Source: Ignavibacteriales bacterium
Lineage (GTDB): Bacteria; Bacteroidota; Ignavibacteria; Ignavibacteriales; Ignavibacteriaceae
Length of the DNA: 64,000 bases
Direction of reading: 5' to 3'
Assembly: GCA_016707285.1 (NCBI GenBank)
Contig: JADJIA010000001.1
Location: 310,001-374,000 of the forward strand
Shown: positions 30,183 to 39,406 of the stretch, piece by piece
Numbering within the stretch: the stretch's first letter is position 1
How the letters are laid out: each line of letters begins with the position of its first letter
Notes under the pieces: generated by a model
The model's input: only the letters and a program-made list of their open reading frames with translations
What the model was told of the DNA's origin: nothing
Databases searched by the model: none
Program-made: the position numbers and the translations under genes

Positions 30183-30383
30183 AGAAAGTTAATTTTTTAT
30201 TTTAAGGAAGATCCATATCGATAAGATAAACAATAGACGGCGAATTAGCCGCAGGAGACGATTGTTAATCTTTAAGTAGTTTGTGTGTAGAGAAATCCCG
30301 TATTAGGAACGGAGATTGACACATTGCCCCCGCGGACAGTTTGCTGCCCGATGGAATGGCTATGTGTGGATCTCCGTTTTTTT
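30183..30383 (+). ncRNA. Candidate ~200-nt structured RNA (6S-like or leader/riboswitch), class unknown
   Basis: The stretch ends in a terminator hairpin, ACGGAGAT (30309-30316) with ATCTCCGT (30370-30377) plus ACACAT with ATGTGT inside, followed by seven Ts. A competing pairing joins AGATCC (30209-30214) with GGATCT (30368-30373), which would close the ends over ~165 nt and break the terminator. Further stems are GATAAACAAT with ATTGTTAATC (one mismatch), and CGGC with GCCG around GAATTA. Closed ends with an internal bubble recall 6S RNA; alternative 3' pairings recall a riboswitch for the gene at 30435, 52 bases on. I do not recognise any named aptamer core in it. Confidence 0.5.
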
Positions 30384-30434
30384 GTTTTAAGAATATTATA
30401 GATATAAACTATTAAATAAAAGAAATCAAAAATC

Positions 30435-32058
30435 ATGTTTAGAAATTATATAACAAAAGTATTAGTTCTGGTTTCGATAATTATTCTTCTGCTTGGATCA
30501 GAAAGCAAAGCCCAGTTTGATACAAATCTGTTCATCAAAAGAGCGTGGTATTGGCCGGAGTCCATCGTCTATATGGGGGACCAAAACGGTGACTCATGCG
30601 ATGATTTTTTTGTCACGCAAATGGATAATGCAATGGGAGCAGGTGGTAAATTGAGTTTTTTCTACGGTGGTAACCCTGTAAGCACAACTCCAGCTTTTGT
30701 GATCCCCAATTTTTCACCGAAGGGTACCACAGGATGTGATGTAAACCGGGACGGATACCGTGATATAATTGTTCAAAGATATGGTACTTCCAAACCCCCG
30801 GTAATAGACGTCTATTTTGGTGGTCCCGGGCTTGATTCCATTCCTGACTATACATTTACGTACCATGATAACAGAGTAATCTATCTTGATATGTATGGAA
30901 AGAGCTGGCCAATTGATTTTAATGGTGATGGATATGAGGAGTTTGTGTTTCAGGATTATGAAAGGAATCAAGGAAGCTTTTATGCTAATCTTAGTTATTA
31001 TTTTTGTGAGACTAATTCCGTATTGACTTCCAGGGATTATCATATACTTGAACTTTATCCAGATACAACTTATGAGTTTGTCGGTTTGTGGTTTTATGCT
31101 GCTGATTTGGACGGAGATGGTAAAGATGATTTTACAATTGACATGACAAAAAAATATGCCCCTGCTGGTTCACCCGAGAAAAAAAGATGGTTCATTTACG
31201 GGAATAACGAATTTAATTTCAGTAATTACTACGAATTTACGGATACTATTGAATATGTAGATCATATGTATATTGTTCAAGACCTCAACAATGACGGTAA
31301 AGGTGAACTTGTACTTGCTAATCAGGGAACCCATCCGTATTGGTTTACAGAAGTCATGTCATTTGGATCCAGACCCCCTAATATCACCCCTGAGTATGGA
31401 TTAAATACGGAATACTCGAGTTGGGCAGATGGTTTTTCACCGGGAGATGTGAACAACGACGGGTTTAACGATTTTATAAGAAAGATACCCTATTCAAGTA
31501 TGTTTTTATATCTTGGAGGCAGCCCAATGTGGGCAGAGAAAAGAAGAGCTTACGGAACATCATCATCTTATTACGCACTAAATTTTGGAGGGAGAGTTGG
31601 GGATGTTAATGGAGACGGGATTGATGATTTTTGCATTGGAGAGAATGGATACTGATCATTCATCAAGGCCACCTGGTAATCTTTACATAATTGCGGGAAG
31701 TGATGTTCCAAATGGAATAAAGGAAGATGAATTTAAAGATGATCAAGATTCAGGGCTGACACTTGGTCTCTCTCCCAATCCGGTAAAGACAGTAACAAAT
31801 GTCTCCTGCCACTTACCATTTGATGGCGAATTGATAATTGAATTACACGACATCACCGGTCAGAGTATATATAAAAACATTTTACAGAAGGAAAAAGGGG
31901 ATCACACAGAATTGCTTGACTTGTCGAGATTAAGAATATCCAGTGGAGTTTACATTCTATCCCTTGAACTCAAACAAGGGGACAAAGATCTTATCCAAAA
32001 GTTTAAAACTTCAATATATGAAGTAGTAAAAACAACTAATCAAAGGAATGCACTATGA
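30435..32058 (+). CDS. T9SS-exported FG-GAP/VCBS-like calcium-binding repeat protein, broken by one extra base
   Basis: Repaired length is 540 residues. The signal peptide ends 'LLLGSESKAQ'. The body carries seven calcium-loop-type repeats such as 'GDQNGDSCDDF', 'DVNRDGYRDI', 'DFNGDGYEEF', 'DLDGDGKDDF', 'DLNNDGKGEL', 'DVNNDGFNDF' and 'DVNGDGIDDF', spaced as in integrin-like FG-GAP propellers. The frame stops at 31653, but removing one base there lets it run on as 'ENGYDHSSRPPGNLYIIAG' into a T9SS sorting domain with 'LSPNPVKTVTNVSCHL' and 'SSGVYILSLEL'. A surface adhesin or binding protein is likely. It may be under control of the RNA at 30183. It overlaps the small peptide gene at 32055 by four bases (ATGA). 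Confidence 0.8.
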
Positions 32059-32192
32059 AAAAAGTTGCATTATTTATAATTCTTTTATCAGGGCTGTTCT
32101 TAGGACAGAACAGACCTCGCCCGGGCTTAGATTATATCCCCCACATAAGCTTTTTTGATTTTGTCGTAAATGAAAATTCCGCATTAAAATGA
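32055..32192 (+). CDS. 45-residue exported peptide, possibly a truncated gene
   Basis: It begins in an ATGA overlap with the preceding stop. The first 17 residues 'MKKVALFIILLSGLFLG' are a good signal peptide, followed by only 28 residues ('QNRPRPGLDYIPH' and on). The leader quality and coupled start argue that this was or is translated. It resembles the N-terminus of a larger exported protein cut short, with the AbiE module starting 55 bases beyond. I recognise no family. Confidence 0.5.
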   Translation: MKKVALFIILLSGLFLGQNRPRPGLDYIPHISFFDFVVNENSALK

Positions 32193-32247
32193 AGCGACTT
32201 AAGCTTCTTCCTCAACATCTCCAAATAAAGTAATAATTCTGTGAATT

Positions 32248-33324
32248 TTAATTATTCTCTTTTGCACTCTGTAATTCGAACATTTTGTACCAATAAAAGA
32301 ATGCTTCAGGGTTGGATTTTTTGAGCTTATTAAGTTTTGTATTGTAGGGTAAATCAATTTTCCAATTATCCATTTTGTACAATGGACTAAATTTAACTAA
32401 CTTTTCTGCATCATGTTTTATTAAAACTGAAAGATATGCAGCTTTTGTGGCATGAGCGATTGCTTTCTCAATGTGATAATTCTCTGAGAAAATAAATCCT
32501 TTTACTCTCTTTAATCCCATTCTTAATTGTTCAAAATCACCAACACCATCCGTCCCTCTGCTCACAATACAAAGCGATGTTTGAAAAATATCTTCTAAAA
32601 CATCCATCACCGATAATGTTGAAGTCTTGTACTCCAGTTCCGTTTTCGCAAAACGATAAAATGTTGATTTTATAACTTCCAGATTTTCAGCTACATCAAA
32701 TAAACTTCCAATATCATACAACTGTTTTATGATTTCCATCCCCATACTATCACTATTTTTGAAATATGGTATTCCGGTTGAGTTTGGGGCAAATGCTGTT
32801 AATTTATCTGCCAGGATGTCTTCCATACTTGGCATCTGTACAAAAACCGGTTCTTCTTTTGATGGAACAAAAACCGATTGTACGGGTAATTGAACAATTT
32901 TTTCATAATTTATTGTCTCAATCAATATATCCAACATGATGTAATCTTCAGCTTTACCGGTCGAATATATTGATTTGTAGAAAAACTTGTAATGCACCTT
33001 ATTAATTTTTGAATGAGAAGACCTTGGATTTAATTCTAATCTTGTAAATCCTTGTTTGATGGCAATAATATCCAAGGAATCATTCAGTTTTTCAGGCATC
33101 TTAGGTAGTAAAATGTCAATATCAATGGATAGTCTTTTGGTTGAGTTGAAATGAAGCATCAATGCTGTTCCACCTTTAAATACGAAGTACAGGTGTTCCT
33201 GTGCAAGTCCTTCCAATAACAAGAGTGCACGAATTACTTTTTCAACGAGGATTTTATCCGCATTCCGGTTTTTTAAGGATACTTCATTTATCCAGTCAAT
33301 GGATATTCTATTTTGATCTATCAT
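32248..33324 (-). CDS. abiEii: AbiEii/AbiGii-family nucleotidyltransferase toxin
   Basis: 358 residues. The nucleotidyltransferase signature is clear: 'FKGGTALMLHF' near residue 44 and 'RLSIDIDILLP' near 60, giving the GGT...DxD catalytic arrangement. 'DILADKLTAF' near 165 is a further family motif. The toxin of type IV AbiE systems transfers nucleotides to tRNA or other RNA and causes growth arrest in phage-infected cells. The partner gene at 33354 lies 29 bases upstream in the same direction, the usual order with antitoxin first. No frameshift is seen. Confidence 0.85.
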   Translation of the reverse strand: MIDQNRISIDWINEVSLKNRNADKILVEKVIRALLLLEGLAQEHLYFVFKGGTALMLHFNSTKRLSIDIDILLPKMPEKLNDSLDIIAIKQGFTRLELNPRSSHSKINKVHYKFFYKSIYSTGKAEDYIMLDILIETINYEKIVQLPVQSVFVPSKEEPVFVQMPSMEDILADKLTAFAPNSTGIPYFKNSDSMGMEIIKQLYDIGSLFDVAENLEVIKSTFYRFAKTELEYKTSTLSVMDVLEDIFQTSLCIVSRGTDGVGDFEQLRMGLKRVKGFIFSENYHIEKAIAHATKAAYLSVLIKHDAEKLVKFSPLYKMDNWKIDLPYNTKLNKLKKSNPEAFFYWYKMFELQSAKENN

Positions 33325-33353
33325 ATTCAGTATATATGGTTAAAATATCTTAT

Positions 33354-34082
33354 CTATTGTTTAATTAATATCGACGAAAAAAACTCACCAAAATTTTTCT
33401 TATTGCCGCGCCTGGCTGAATAGCGGAACATTTTATCCGTATTTAAGGAATATTTTCTAAACGCCTCTTGAAAAATAGTTCGCATCTCAACTCCTTGTTG
33501 AGCAGAGAAAAGAGTGGTATCACAGAAAATATCTACCAATACTTTTTCAAGGGTAACTGTATTTACATCCTCTATTAACTTTGTTGGTGCTTCAGTGATA
33601 AAATTTTTGACGATAATATTATGTTGATCAAATTGAACATATCTTTCGAGCATCTCGCTAGATGGATTTATAAAAACTGTGTGTTTTTGATCCTTCAAGA
33701 AATAAAATACTGATTCTGTTGCATCCTTCTCGACTTCGACGATGGTATAAAAAAGACCTGGCTGATGAATCATAAACTCGTTTAAGATGGAAGTATCCCA
33801 CAAACAGAAACTCAAATAAGGAAACTCTTTTTTCAATTTTAAATTAAGATCATATATCCTGCTTGAAATTATCGGTGTAAATTTATCTCGTGTACTAATT
33901 GAAAACTTACCCCTTCCAACTCTATCAATCATTCCGGATTGCACCAATGAGTATATTCGCCAATTAATGGTTGTTTGATTCAAGTTTGGCTCAAACTCTC
34001 TAAACAGTGTAGCAATCTCTATATTGCTCATGATTGTATCATGTCTCAGTAAGGATTGTAGTTTATTTACAGATGGATTCAT
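33354..34082 (-). CDS. AbiEi-like antitoxin / transcriptional regulator (DUF6577-like)
   Basis: 242 residues. The N-terminal 65 residues look like a winged helix-turn-helix ('LNQTTINWRIYSLVQSGMIDRVGRGKFSI'), as in AbiEi antitoxins that repress their own operon. The rest resembles the AbiEi C-terminal domain in layout, with 'YLSFCLWDTSILNEFM', 'TVTLEKVLVDIF' and a basic C-terminus. I assign it by neighbourhood and the HTH rather than by a firm motif. It starts just downstream of inverted repeats at 34096-34160 that could be its operator. Confidence 0.72.
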   Translation of the reverse strand: MNPSVNKLQSLLRHDTIMSNIEIATLFREFEPNLNQTTINWRIYSLVQSGMIDRVGRGKFSISTRDKFTPIISSRIYDLNLKLKKEFPYLSFCLWDTSILNEFMIHQPGLFYTIVEVEKDATESVFYFLKDQKHTVFINPSSEMLERYVQFDQHNIIVKNFITEAPTKLIEDVNTVTLEKVLVDIFCDTTLFSAQQGVEMRTIFQEAFRKYSLNTDKMFRYSARRGNKKNFGEFFSSILIKQ

Positions 34083-34095
34083 TCTAAAACCTCAA

Positions 34096-34160
34096 ATATT
34101 TGCATAACAAATATACAAAATAATTTACTATAAAACGGCAATAAACTAATTTATTTGCCG
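34096..34160 (-). promoter_or_regulatory. Two inverted repeats upstream of abiE, candidate autoregulatory operator
   Basis: The first is ATATTTG (34096-34102) with CAAATAT (34108-34114), perfect with a five-base spacer. The second is CGGCAATAAA (34136-34145) with TTTATTTGCCG (34150-34160), one bulge. Both lie within 80 bases of the antitoxin start at 34082. AbiEi proteins of studied systems repress by binding paired inverted repeats in this position. Confidence 0.5.
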
Positions 34161-34478
34161 AAATATAGTATTGTTTTGTAGCAACTTGATTATCTACTTT
34201 AACCCTATAACACGGGCAGAGGTTAAATTTTCTCGGGCTTACCGGTAAACAGCAAGTAGAATAATAGGTTGTCTTGAGAAGGGCAGTTTTTAATAATTTT
34301 GAACAAGATATCAAGGTTTAACCACATGTTCCAACTCTATTAATACTTCCCGCAGAAAATATTCTGCTTTTCTTTTACTGTTGTTTTTTTAGACATATTT
34401 TTTCCCATGAACCCCCTTTTTCAGAAAATTTCACTATTTTTGTTTTAATTAATTTGTCATCAAACAAAACCAACTCTT
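34161..34478. other. Gap between abiE and the TetR gene, no gene seen
   Basis: About 318 bases. A minus-strand open frame crosses part of it, but its cysteine-rich, low-complexity product and lack of a ribosome site do not look like a gene. The region should hold the promoters of both divergent units; no clear element is visible. Confidence 0.5.
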
Positions 34479-35063
34479 ATGAACAGACTCCCTGATATTT
34501 TAAAGGCTGCCGAACGGCGATTTGTTAAACATGGGACAGCAAAAACAAATCTTGAGGAGATCGCCCGAGACCTGAGGATAGCAAAATCAACCATATATCA
34601 TTATTTCCCCTCAAAGGAAGATTTATTTCTGGCTGTGGTAAAAAAGCAAATAAATGACTATTTAACAGAGGTTAGAGAGATTTTTAATCAAGAAGACAAA
34701 AAATTTCCCGATCGATTTAAAAGTTATTTTTACTTAAAAGCCAACCTGAGATCAAAGTACAAACTTGTTTATGGAATAATGATGGCGGAACTGAATGAAC
34801 AGTCTATTCAGGGTGAAAGGGATTTAACGGACTACCTTCTCAAGGGAGAAGAGCAGTTAATGAAACTTGTTTTTTTTGCTTATTTTAACGATTCTCTTAA
34901 CGCTCCCAAGGATGATTCGCCTCTGCTTTTTGTAATGCAGACAAATATGCTTCCTTTTTTAAATGATCTTTATCTGTCGGAAGCAAAATCAGGTGATCTA
35001 TCCCTTCTTCAAAAAATGCTGGATCAATTTGAGGTTTTGTTAAACAGTCTTAACAGTTATTAA
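34479..35063 (+). CDS. TetR/AcrR-family transcriptional regulator
   Basis: 194 residues. The N-terminal helix-turn-helix is complete: 'TNLEEIARDLRIAKSTIYHYFPSKEDLFLAVV' covers residues 20-52 and matches the TetR pattern. The C-terminal ligand and dimer domain is family-specific and gives no clue to the ligand. It ends overlapping the convergent phoU stop by four bases. There is no obvious target gene beside it, so it may act at a distance or on itself. Confidence 0.9.
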   Translation: MNRLPDILKAAERRFVKHGTAKTNLEEIARDLRIAKSTIYHYFPSKEDLFLAVVKKQINDYLTEVREIFNQEDKKFPDRFKSYFYLKANLRSKYKLVYGIMMAELNEQSIQGERDLTDYLLKGEEQLMKLVFFAYFNDSLNAPKDDSPLLFVMQTNMLPFLNDLYLSEAKSGDLSLLQKMLDQFEVLLNSLNSY

Positions 35064-35767
35064 TCTTCTGTTTTTTCAGTGGATTCCACAACATTTTCTT
35101 TCGGGAAAATCCTTCCGTAATTGTGTTTTATTGCCCTTCCTTCTGAGATAAAAAATACCTCTTCAGCTACATTGCATGCATGATCGCCAATGCGCTCAAG
35201 CTGGCGACACATCACAAGATAAGCAACAGCCTCTTCTATGTTATCGCTGTTTTCCTTCATCACATCGATTATCAAATTATGGTTTTCGACATTTAGTCTA
35301 TCCAAAATTTTATCGGAAACAATTACCTTTTTTGCAAGTCCAACATCCATTCTAATATACGAATCAATGGAATTTTTAAGCATTTCCTGCACAATGGAAG
35401 CCATATCAACAAACTTGATCCTGTCAAAAAACGATGGCTTCTTTTTTTTGAGAAGAAAATTTTCGCATAAATTAACAGCGATGTCACCTATTCGCTCAAG
35501 ATTATAGTTAATTATGGGGGCTGCCATGAGTAGCCGCAGATCAGACGAAACCGGCTTATTTAATGCAAATATTTTTTGGCAACTTTCCGATATCTTTGTA
35601 TCGTATCTGTCAACTTTATCATCGAGTTTAATCACTTTTTCCGCCAGATCAATATCTTCCTTATAGATGCATTGAAGTGCAGACGCAAGTTGTTCATCAA
35701 CAAGACTACACATTTTAATCATCCGTCGATTTAATTTGTATATCTGGATTTCTATTCTGTTAAACAT
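35060..35767 (-). CDS. phoU: Phosphate signalling protein PhoU
   Basis: 235 residues, the normal two-repeat helical bundle. It links the Pst transporter to the PhoR/PhoB-type sensor and damps the phosphate-starvation response. The repeated metal-binding motif appears as 'DLAEKVIKLDDKVDRYD' and 'NYNLERIGDIAVNLCE', then again as 'CRQLERIGDHACNVAEEV', the expected E/DxxxD arrangement. It directly follows pstB and is the last gene of the phn-pst operon. Confidence 0.93.
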   Translation of the reverse strand: MFNRIEIQIYKLNRRMIKMCSLVDEQLASALQCIYKEDIDLAEKVIKLDDKVDRYDTKISESCQKIFALNKPVSSDLRLLMAAPIINYNLERIGDIAVNLCENFLLKKKKPSFFDRIKFVDMASIVQEMLKNSIDSYIRMDVGLAKKVIVSDKILDRLNVENHNLIIDVMKENSDNIEEAVAYLVMCRQLERIGDHACNVAEEVFFISEGRAIKHNYGRIFPKENVVESTEKTED

Positions 35768-36529
35768 CTAATTTTTTATCCTTCCGGTAAGAAATTCTTC
35801 GCTCAATCTACTGTCCGGTTTTGTGAAAAATTTAACAGTCTGATTTGCTTCCACAAGACTCCCTTTGTTGAGGAAAACTGTATAATCGCTAATACTCGCC
35901 GCTTGTTGCAAATTGTGTGAAACAACAATTATCGTCATTTGTCTTTTTAATCCAAAGATTAAATCTTCAATTTTTTTTGTCGAAACGGGGTCAAGTGAGC
36001 CTGTTGGTTCATCCAGCATCAGAATATCGGGTTGGGACACAAGTGCTCTTGCAATTGCAATTCTCTGTTGCTGTCCGATTGAAAAATTTAAAGCAGATTC
36101 GTTTAATCTCTCTTTAATTTCTTCCCAAACAAAAGCCCGTTTTAACGCCGTGGTCACTTTTTCGTTTATTTCTTCTTTATCCTTAATACCAAGTATCCTT
36201 AAAGGAAAGGCAACATTATCAAAAACTGATTTTGGGAATAATGCAGGTCTCTGAAATACCATTGCTGCTTTTTGGCGAAGATTTATTATATCGATATCAT
36301 CATTAAGAACATCAACACCTTCGATAATTACCCTGCCTGAAAATCCAAAATCAGGTTTAAGTTCATTAAGTCTGTTAATGGTTTTTAACAAAGTTGTCTT
36401 TCCACATCCGGAAGGGCCTATCAGACATGTAATCCTTTTAGCCGGAATTTCCAGATTCAGTTCATTAAGTGCCTGAATTTTTCCAAAATTTACGCTAAGA
36501 TTATCAACTCTGATTTTTACATCTTTCAT
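35768..36529 (-). CDS. pstB: Phosphate ABC transporter ATP-binding protein
   Basis: 253 residues. It drives phosphate import through PstCA. Walker A 'GPSGCGKTTLLKTI' is near residue 39, and Walker B with D-loop 'ILMLDEPTGSLDP' near 170. 'NELKPDFGFSGRVIIEGVDV' is the PstB-specific stretch. The ABC signature reads 'NFSIGQQQRIAIARAL' where LSGGQ is normal; the glycine-to-isoleucine style change is unusual and noted separately. It overlaps the pstA stop (ATGA). Confidence 0.92.
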   Translation of the reverse strand: MKDVKIRVDNLSVNFGKIQALNELNLEIPAKRITCLIGPSGCGKTTLLKTINRLNELKPDFGFSGRVIIEGVDVLNDDIDIINLRQKAAMVFQRPALFPKSVFDNVAFPLRILGIKDKEEINEKVTTALKRAFVWEEIKERLNESALNFSIGQQQRIAIARALVSQPDILMLDEPTGSLDPVSTKKIEDLIFGLKRQMTIIVVSHNLQQAASISDYTVFLNKGSLVEANQTVKFFTKPDSRLSEEFLTGRIKN

Positions 36530-37470
36530 AAAATCCCTTTCATCTCAACTTTATTGCGGTAGCGTTGTCTGAGATAAATTGTTGTGCCGTTGCAAAACAA
36601 AGTAAGAAAAATAAGTACCAGAGTTCCGGCATACTGGTATGGAAGTGTAGCGACTTCACCCGTTGATTGAGTTGACAAAATAAAAATGTTGTACGATAAA
36701 TACATAAACTGCTCGGTAGGATCAATTAACGGTAAACAGATCCCCCCCACACACAAATCAAAAAGTGGCAGTGACGGGAGGAAAAACGCACATCCGAGAA
36801 AGAGTAAGGGAGCTGTCTCCCCAATCGCTCTACTCACCGCCAAAATAATCCCTGTAAATATACCTGATCGGGACTGAGGAATTATCACATTCCAAACCAC
36901 GCTGAGTTTATTTGCACCGAGACTGTAAGCAGTCTCTTTTAGATTGTATGGAACCGACCTGAATGACTGGTAGGATGAAATAATCACCATTGGTAACAAC
37001 ATTAGTGCGAGTGTAACTGATGCCCACAACATCGAAGGCTTTCCAAATACAAGAGTTGTGTTAAAAAAATTATCAAGACTGCTCCCCATATTCAGGACAA
37101 AAAATCCCAATCCAAAGATTCCAAAAACAACGGACGGAACCCCTGAGAGGTTATATAACAGAAAAATGAAAAACTTGTCGAATTTTTTATTTAAAGAATA
37201 TTCAGAAAGATAAAGCGCCGTCATTACTCCAAAAGGAACCACAAAAACCAGCATCATAACAACAGTGCCTAATGTGGCAACAATTACCGGGCCAATTCCA
37301 CCATCTGCAAGATCCGAGGAAGGAGAAGAAGTGAGATACTGCCACGAAATTACGGGAACTCCCTCGATTAGAATATTTAAAAAGAATAGAATATAAACTA
37401 ATGCCGGAACAAGAAAAATCAGGAAAAAGAAACCGATAAAAAAATTATCAACTTGTTTGTTTCGTTTCAT
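36526..37470 (-). CDS. pstA: Phosphate ABC transporter permease PstA
   Basis: 314 residues with six hydrophobic segments. The permease EAA loop is visible as 'KETAYSLGANKLSVVWNVIIPQSRSGIFTG' with 'AVSRAIGETAPLLFLG' after it, as in PstA. It forms the inner-membrane channel with PstC. Its ATG overlaps the pstC stop (ATGA), and it overlaps pstB in the same way, so the four genes are translationally coupled. Confidence 0.92.
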   Translation of the reverse strand: MKRNKQVDNFFIGFFFLIFLVPALVYILFFLNILIEGVPVISWQYLTSSPSSDLADGGIGPVIVATLGTVVMMLVFVVPFGVMTALYLSEYSLNKKFDKFFIFLLYNLSGVPSVVFGIFGLGFFVLNMGSSLDNFFNTTLVFGKPSMLWASVTLALMLLPMVIISSYQSFRSVPYNLKETAYSLGANKLSVVWNVIIPQSRSGIFTGIILAVSRAIGETAPLLFLGCAFFLPSLPLFDLCVGGICLPLIDPTEQFMYLSYNIFILSTQSTGEVATLPYQYAGTLVLIFLTLFCNGTTIYLRQRYRNKVEMKGIL

Positions 37471-38459
37471 AATCCTGCCCCGTTATTTCGAAATCCGATT
37501 CTTTGAACCAGAAATTTAACAATCAAATTGACAAGAATTGAAAGGATAAACAGAACCAGTCCGATGAAAAAAAGTGCATGATAATGCGCAGTCTGAGTGG
37601 ATACTTCACCCAGTTCAGCAGCAATGGTGGCAGTCATGGTTCTTACACTCGAGAAGGGATTAAGAGTAAGATTTGCGGCATTACCAGAGATCATCAAAAC
37701 TATCATTGTATCACCCACAGCTCTGCCAAAACCCAATACCACGCTTGCACTGATTCCACTTATGGCTGCCGGAAACACAATATCTTTCACAGTTCTCCAT
37801 CTTCCTGCACCGAGACTAAAAGCTGCCATCCTGATATCGTCAGGTATCCCCCTTAGTGCTTCTTCAGTAAGTGATGCGATTTGAGGAATTATTATCAATG
37901 ACAATCCAAAAGCAGCAAGAACCGCATTTAACCGGTTATCTGCATCAAAAACAGAATCAAAAAATGTTACACCAACAGTTAAAAGAATAAACCCTACTGC
38001 TACTGTTGGAAGTGATGCAAAAAGATCAATGAGTTGTTTAAGATAATTTCTTATCCTGCGTGGAGCAAATTCAGATATGAATATCCCGATTCCAATTCCA
38101 AAAAAAGAGGAGATAATTGTTGCGGGAATTGCGGTTAAAAAAGTGCCCAATAAAAGTGGAATAAGCGAAAATCTTGGGTCATTTGATGTGGGATACCACT
38201 CAAAAATATTCTCCCCGTTTCTATCTGAATAGATGAGATCAAGGGGTGACAGATATCCAAAAACTTTAAAACTCTCAACCGCAATGAAAACAAAAACAAG
38301 TGCGGTAAGGAGGAAAATGATTAAACCCGAACTTCGTACCACAAATGTAAATATCGTATCAAAAGGGAACTTTTTCTGTTTTGGTTTTACATCAAAAACT
38401 GAAACGGGCGGCATTTCAATTTTTATTTCATTTCCTGGATTAATTTCGCCGTTCATCAA
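37467..38459 (-). CDS. pstC: Phosphate ABC transporter permease PstC
   Basis: 330 residues with an N-terminal cytoplasmic extension of about 35 residues and six hydrophobic segments. The EAA loop is 'RMAAFSLGAGRWRTVKDIVFPAAISGISASVVLGFGRAVGDT'-like in its spacing and ends in the PstC-type 'FGRAVGDTMIVLMISGN'. It overlaps the pstS stop by four bases. It pairs with PstA. Confidence 0.92.
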   Translation of the reverse strand: MMNGEINPGNEIKIEMPPVSVFDVKPKQKKFPFDTIFTFVVRSSGLIIFLLTALVFVFIAVESFKVFGYLSPLDLIYSDRNGENIFEWYPTSNDPRFSLIPLLLGTFLTAIPATIISSFFGIGIGIFISEFAPRRIRNYLKQLIDLFASLPTVAVGFILLTVGVTFFDSVFDADNRLNAVLAAFGLSLIIIPQIASLTEEALRGIPDDIRMAAFSLGAGRWRTVKDIVFPAAISGISASVVLGFGRAVGDTMIVLMISGNAANLTLNPFSSVRTMTATIAAELGEVSTQTAHYHALFFIGLVLFILSILVNLIVKFLVQRIGFRNNGAGL

Positions 38460-39385
38460 TTAAGAGGAATATAGTTCATCCCGGCAACAATCTTTTGTCC
38501 TTCACCGGATAAAATAAAATTGATAAATTCTTCCATGCCGGCTTTCTTTTGGCTGCGTGAAATGAGTAACAAGGGCCGCGAAATCAAATATTGCCCCGAC
38601 CGTATCTCTTCATAATTTGGATGATCTTCCTCTACCGGCGATTTTGATTTATCGTCAGCGTCACCTTTAATTTTAACTATTTTAATACCACTTTTTTTGA
38701 TGAAATAACCAATTCCACCGTAGGCAATTCCTCTTTTATCGCCCGCCACAGCCTCGGCAAGCGCTGCCGTTCCCTGAAGTACTTGAGTGGCACTTGCAAA
38801 ATCTTCGCCTTTCAAAATCATCTCTTTGAATATCGTATAGGTTCCACTGTTGTTATCCCTGCCATAAAGATTAACGGGAAGATCATCCCCTCCAACTGCT
38901 CTAAAATTTTTGATCTTTCCGGTAAACAATCCTTTTAAATCATTTAAAGAAAGTTCTTCAATTATATTGGAAGAATTAACAGCTATTGTGATGCCATCAA
39001 ACGCAGTTTTTACCGAAGTTAACTTAATCCCTCTCGTCTCTGCCCTTTTTATCTCAGCCGGAAGAAGTTCTCTGCTCATGCAGGCAAAATCCGCTGATCC
39101 ATTAAGAAGTGCAGTGATGCCGTTCCCCGAGCCACCACCGGTTACAACCACCCGAACATTGGGATTAACCTTCATGTAAGCCTCAGCCCATCGCTGGCAG
39201 AGATTTACCATCGTGTCGCTCCCCTTTAGATAGATAGTTACCTTGGAAGCTGATTTATCGCAGCCGGATGTGAGCAGCATCGAAAAAAAAACAGCAGCAA
39301 GCAAAAATCTGCCTGCTCCTGTTCTAAATCTGTTGAACAATTTCGTTCCTGTTCTCAAAATGGACTTCTTAAAAAGGAGTGCCAA
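38456..39385 (-). CDS. pstS: Phosphate-binding lipoprotein PstS
   Basis: 309 residues. It captures phosphate outside the inner membrane and hands it to PstCA. A basic N-terminus is followed by a hydrophobic stretch and lipobox 'MLLTSGC' near residue 42, so it should be a lipoprotein. 'IYLKGSDTMVNL' and 'VVTGGGSGNGITALLNG' are phosphate-loop motifs, and 'NLYGRDNNSGTYTIFKE' is the classic PstS segment. The only in-frame start near here is TTG at 39385; a nearby ATG at 39405, overlapping the phnE stop, is in another frame, so the start is uncertain. It links the phn and pst halves of the operon. Confidence 0.88.
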   Translation of the reverse strand: MALLFKKSILRTGTKLFNRFRTGAGRFLLAAVFFSMLLTSGCDKSASKVTIYLKGSDTMVNLCQRWAEAYMKVNPNVRVVVTGGGSGNGITALLNGSADFACMSRELLPAEIKRAETRGIKLTSVKTAFDGITIAVNSSNIIEELSLNDLKGLFTGKIKNFRAVGGDDLPVNLYGRDNNSGTYTIFKEMILKGEDFASATQVLQGTAALAEAVAGDKRGIAYGGIGYFIKKSGIKIVKIKGDADDKSKSPVEEDHPNYEEIRSGQYLISRPLLLISRSQKKAGMEEFINFILSGEGQKIVAGMNYIPLN

Positions 39386-39406
39386 AAGAAAATTCTATTT
39401 CTGTCA

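Noticed and set aside
30183..30383. Matching the structured RNA to tmRNA, RNase P, SRP RNA or common riboswitches
   Set aside because: None of the conserved core sequences I know for these was found in it.
34084..34314. A 76-residue minus-strand open frame between abiE and tetR
   Set aside because: Biased cysteine-rich composition, no ribosome site and overlap with likely operator repeats make it non-coding.
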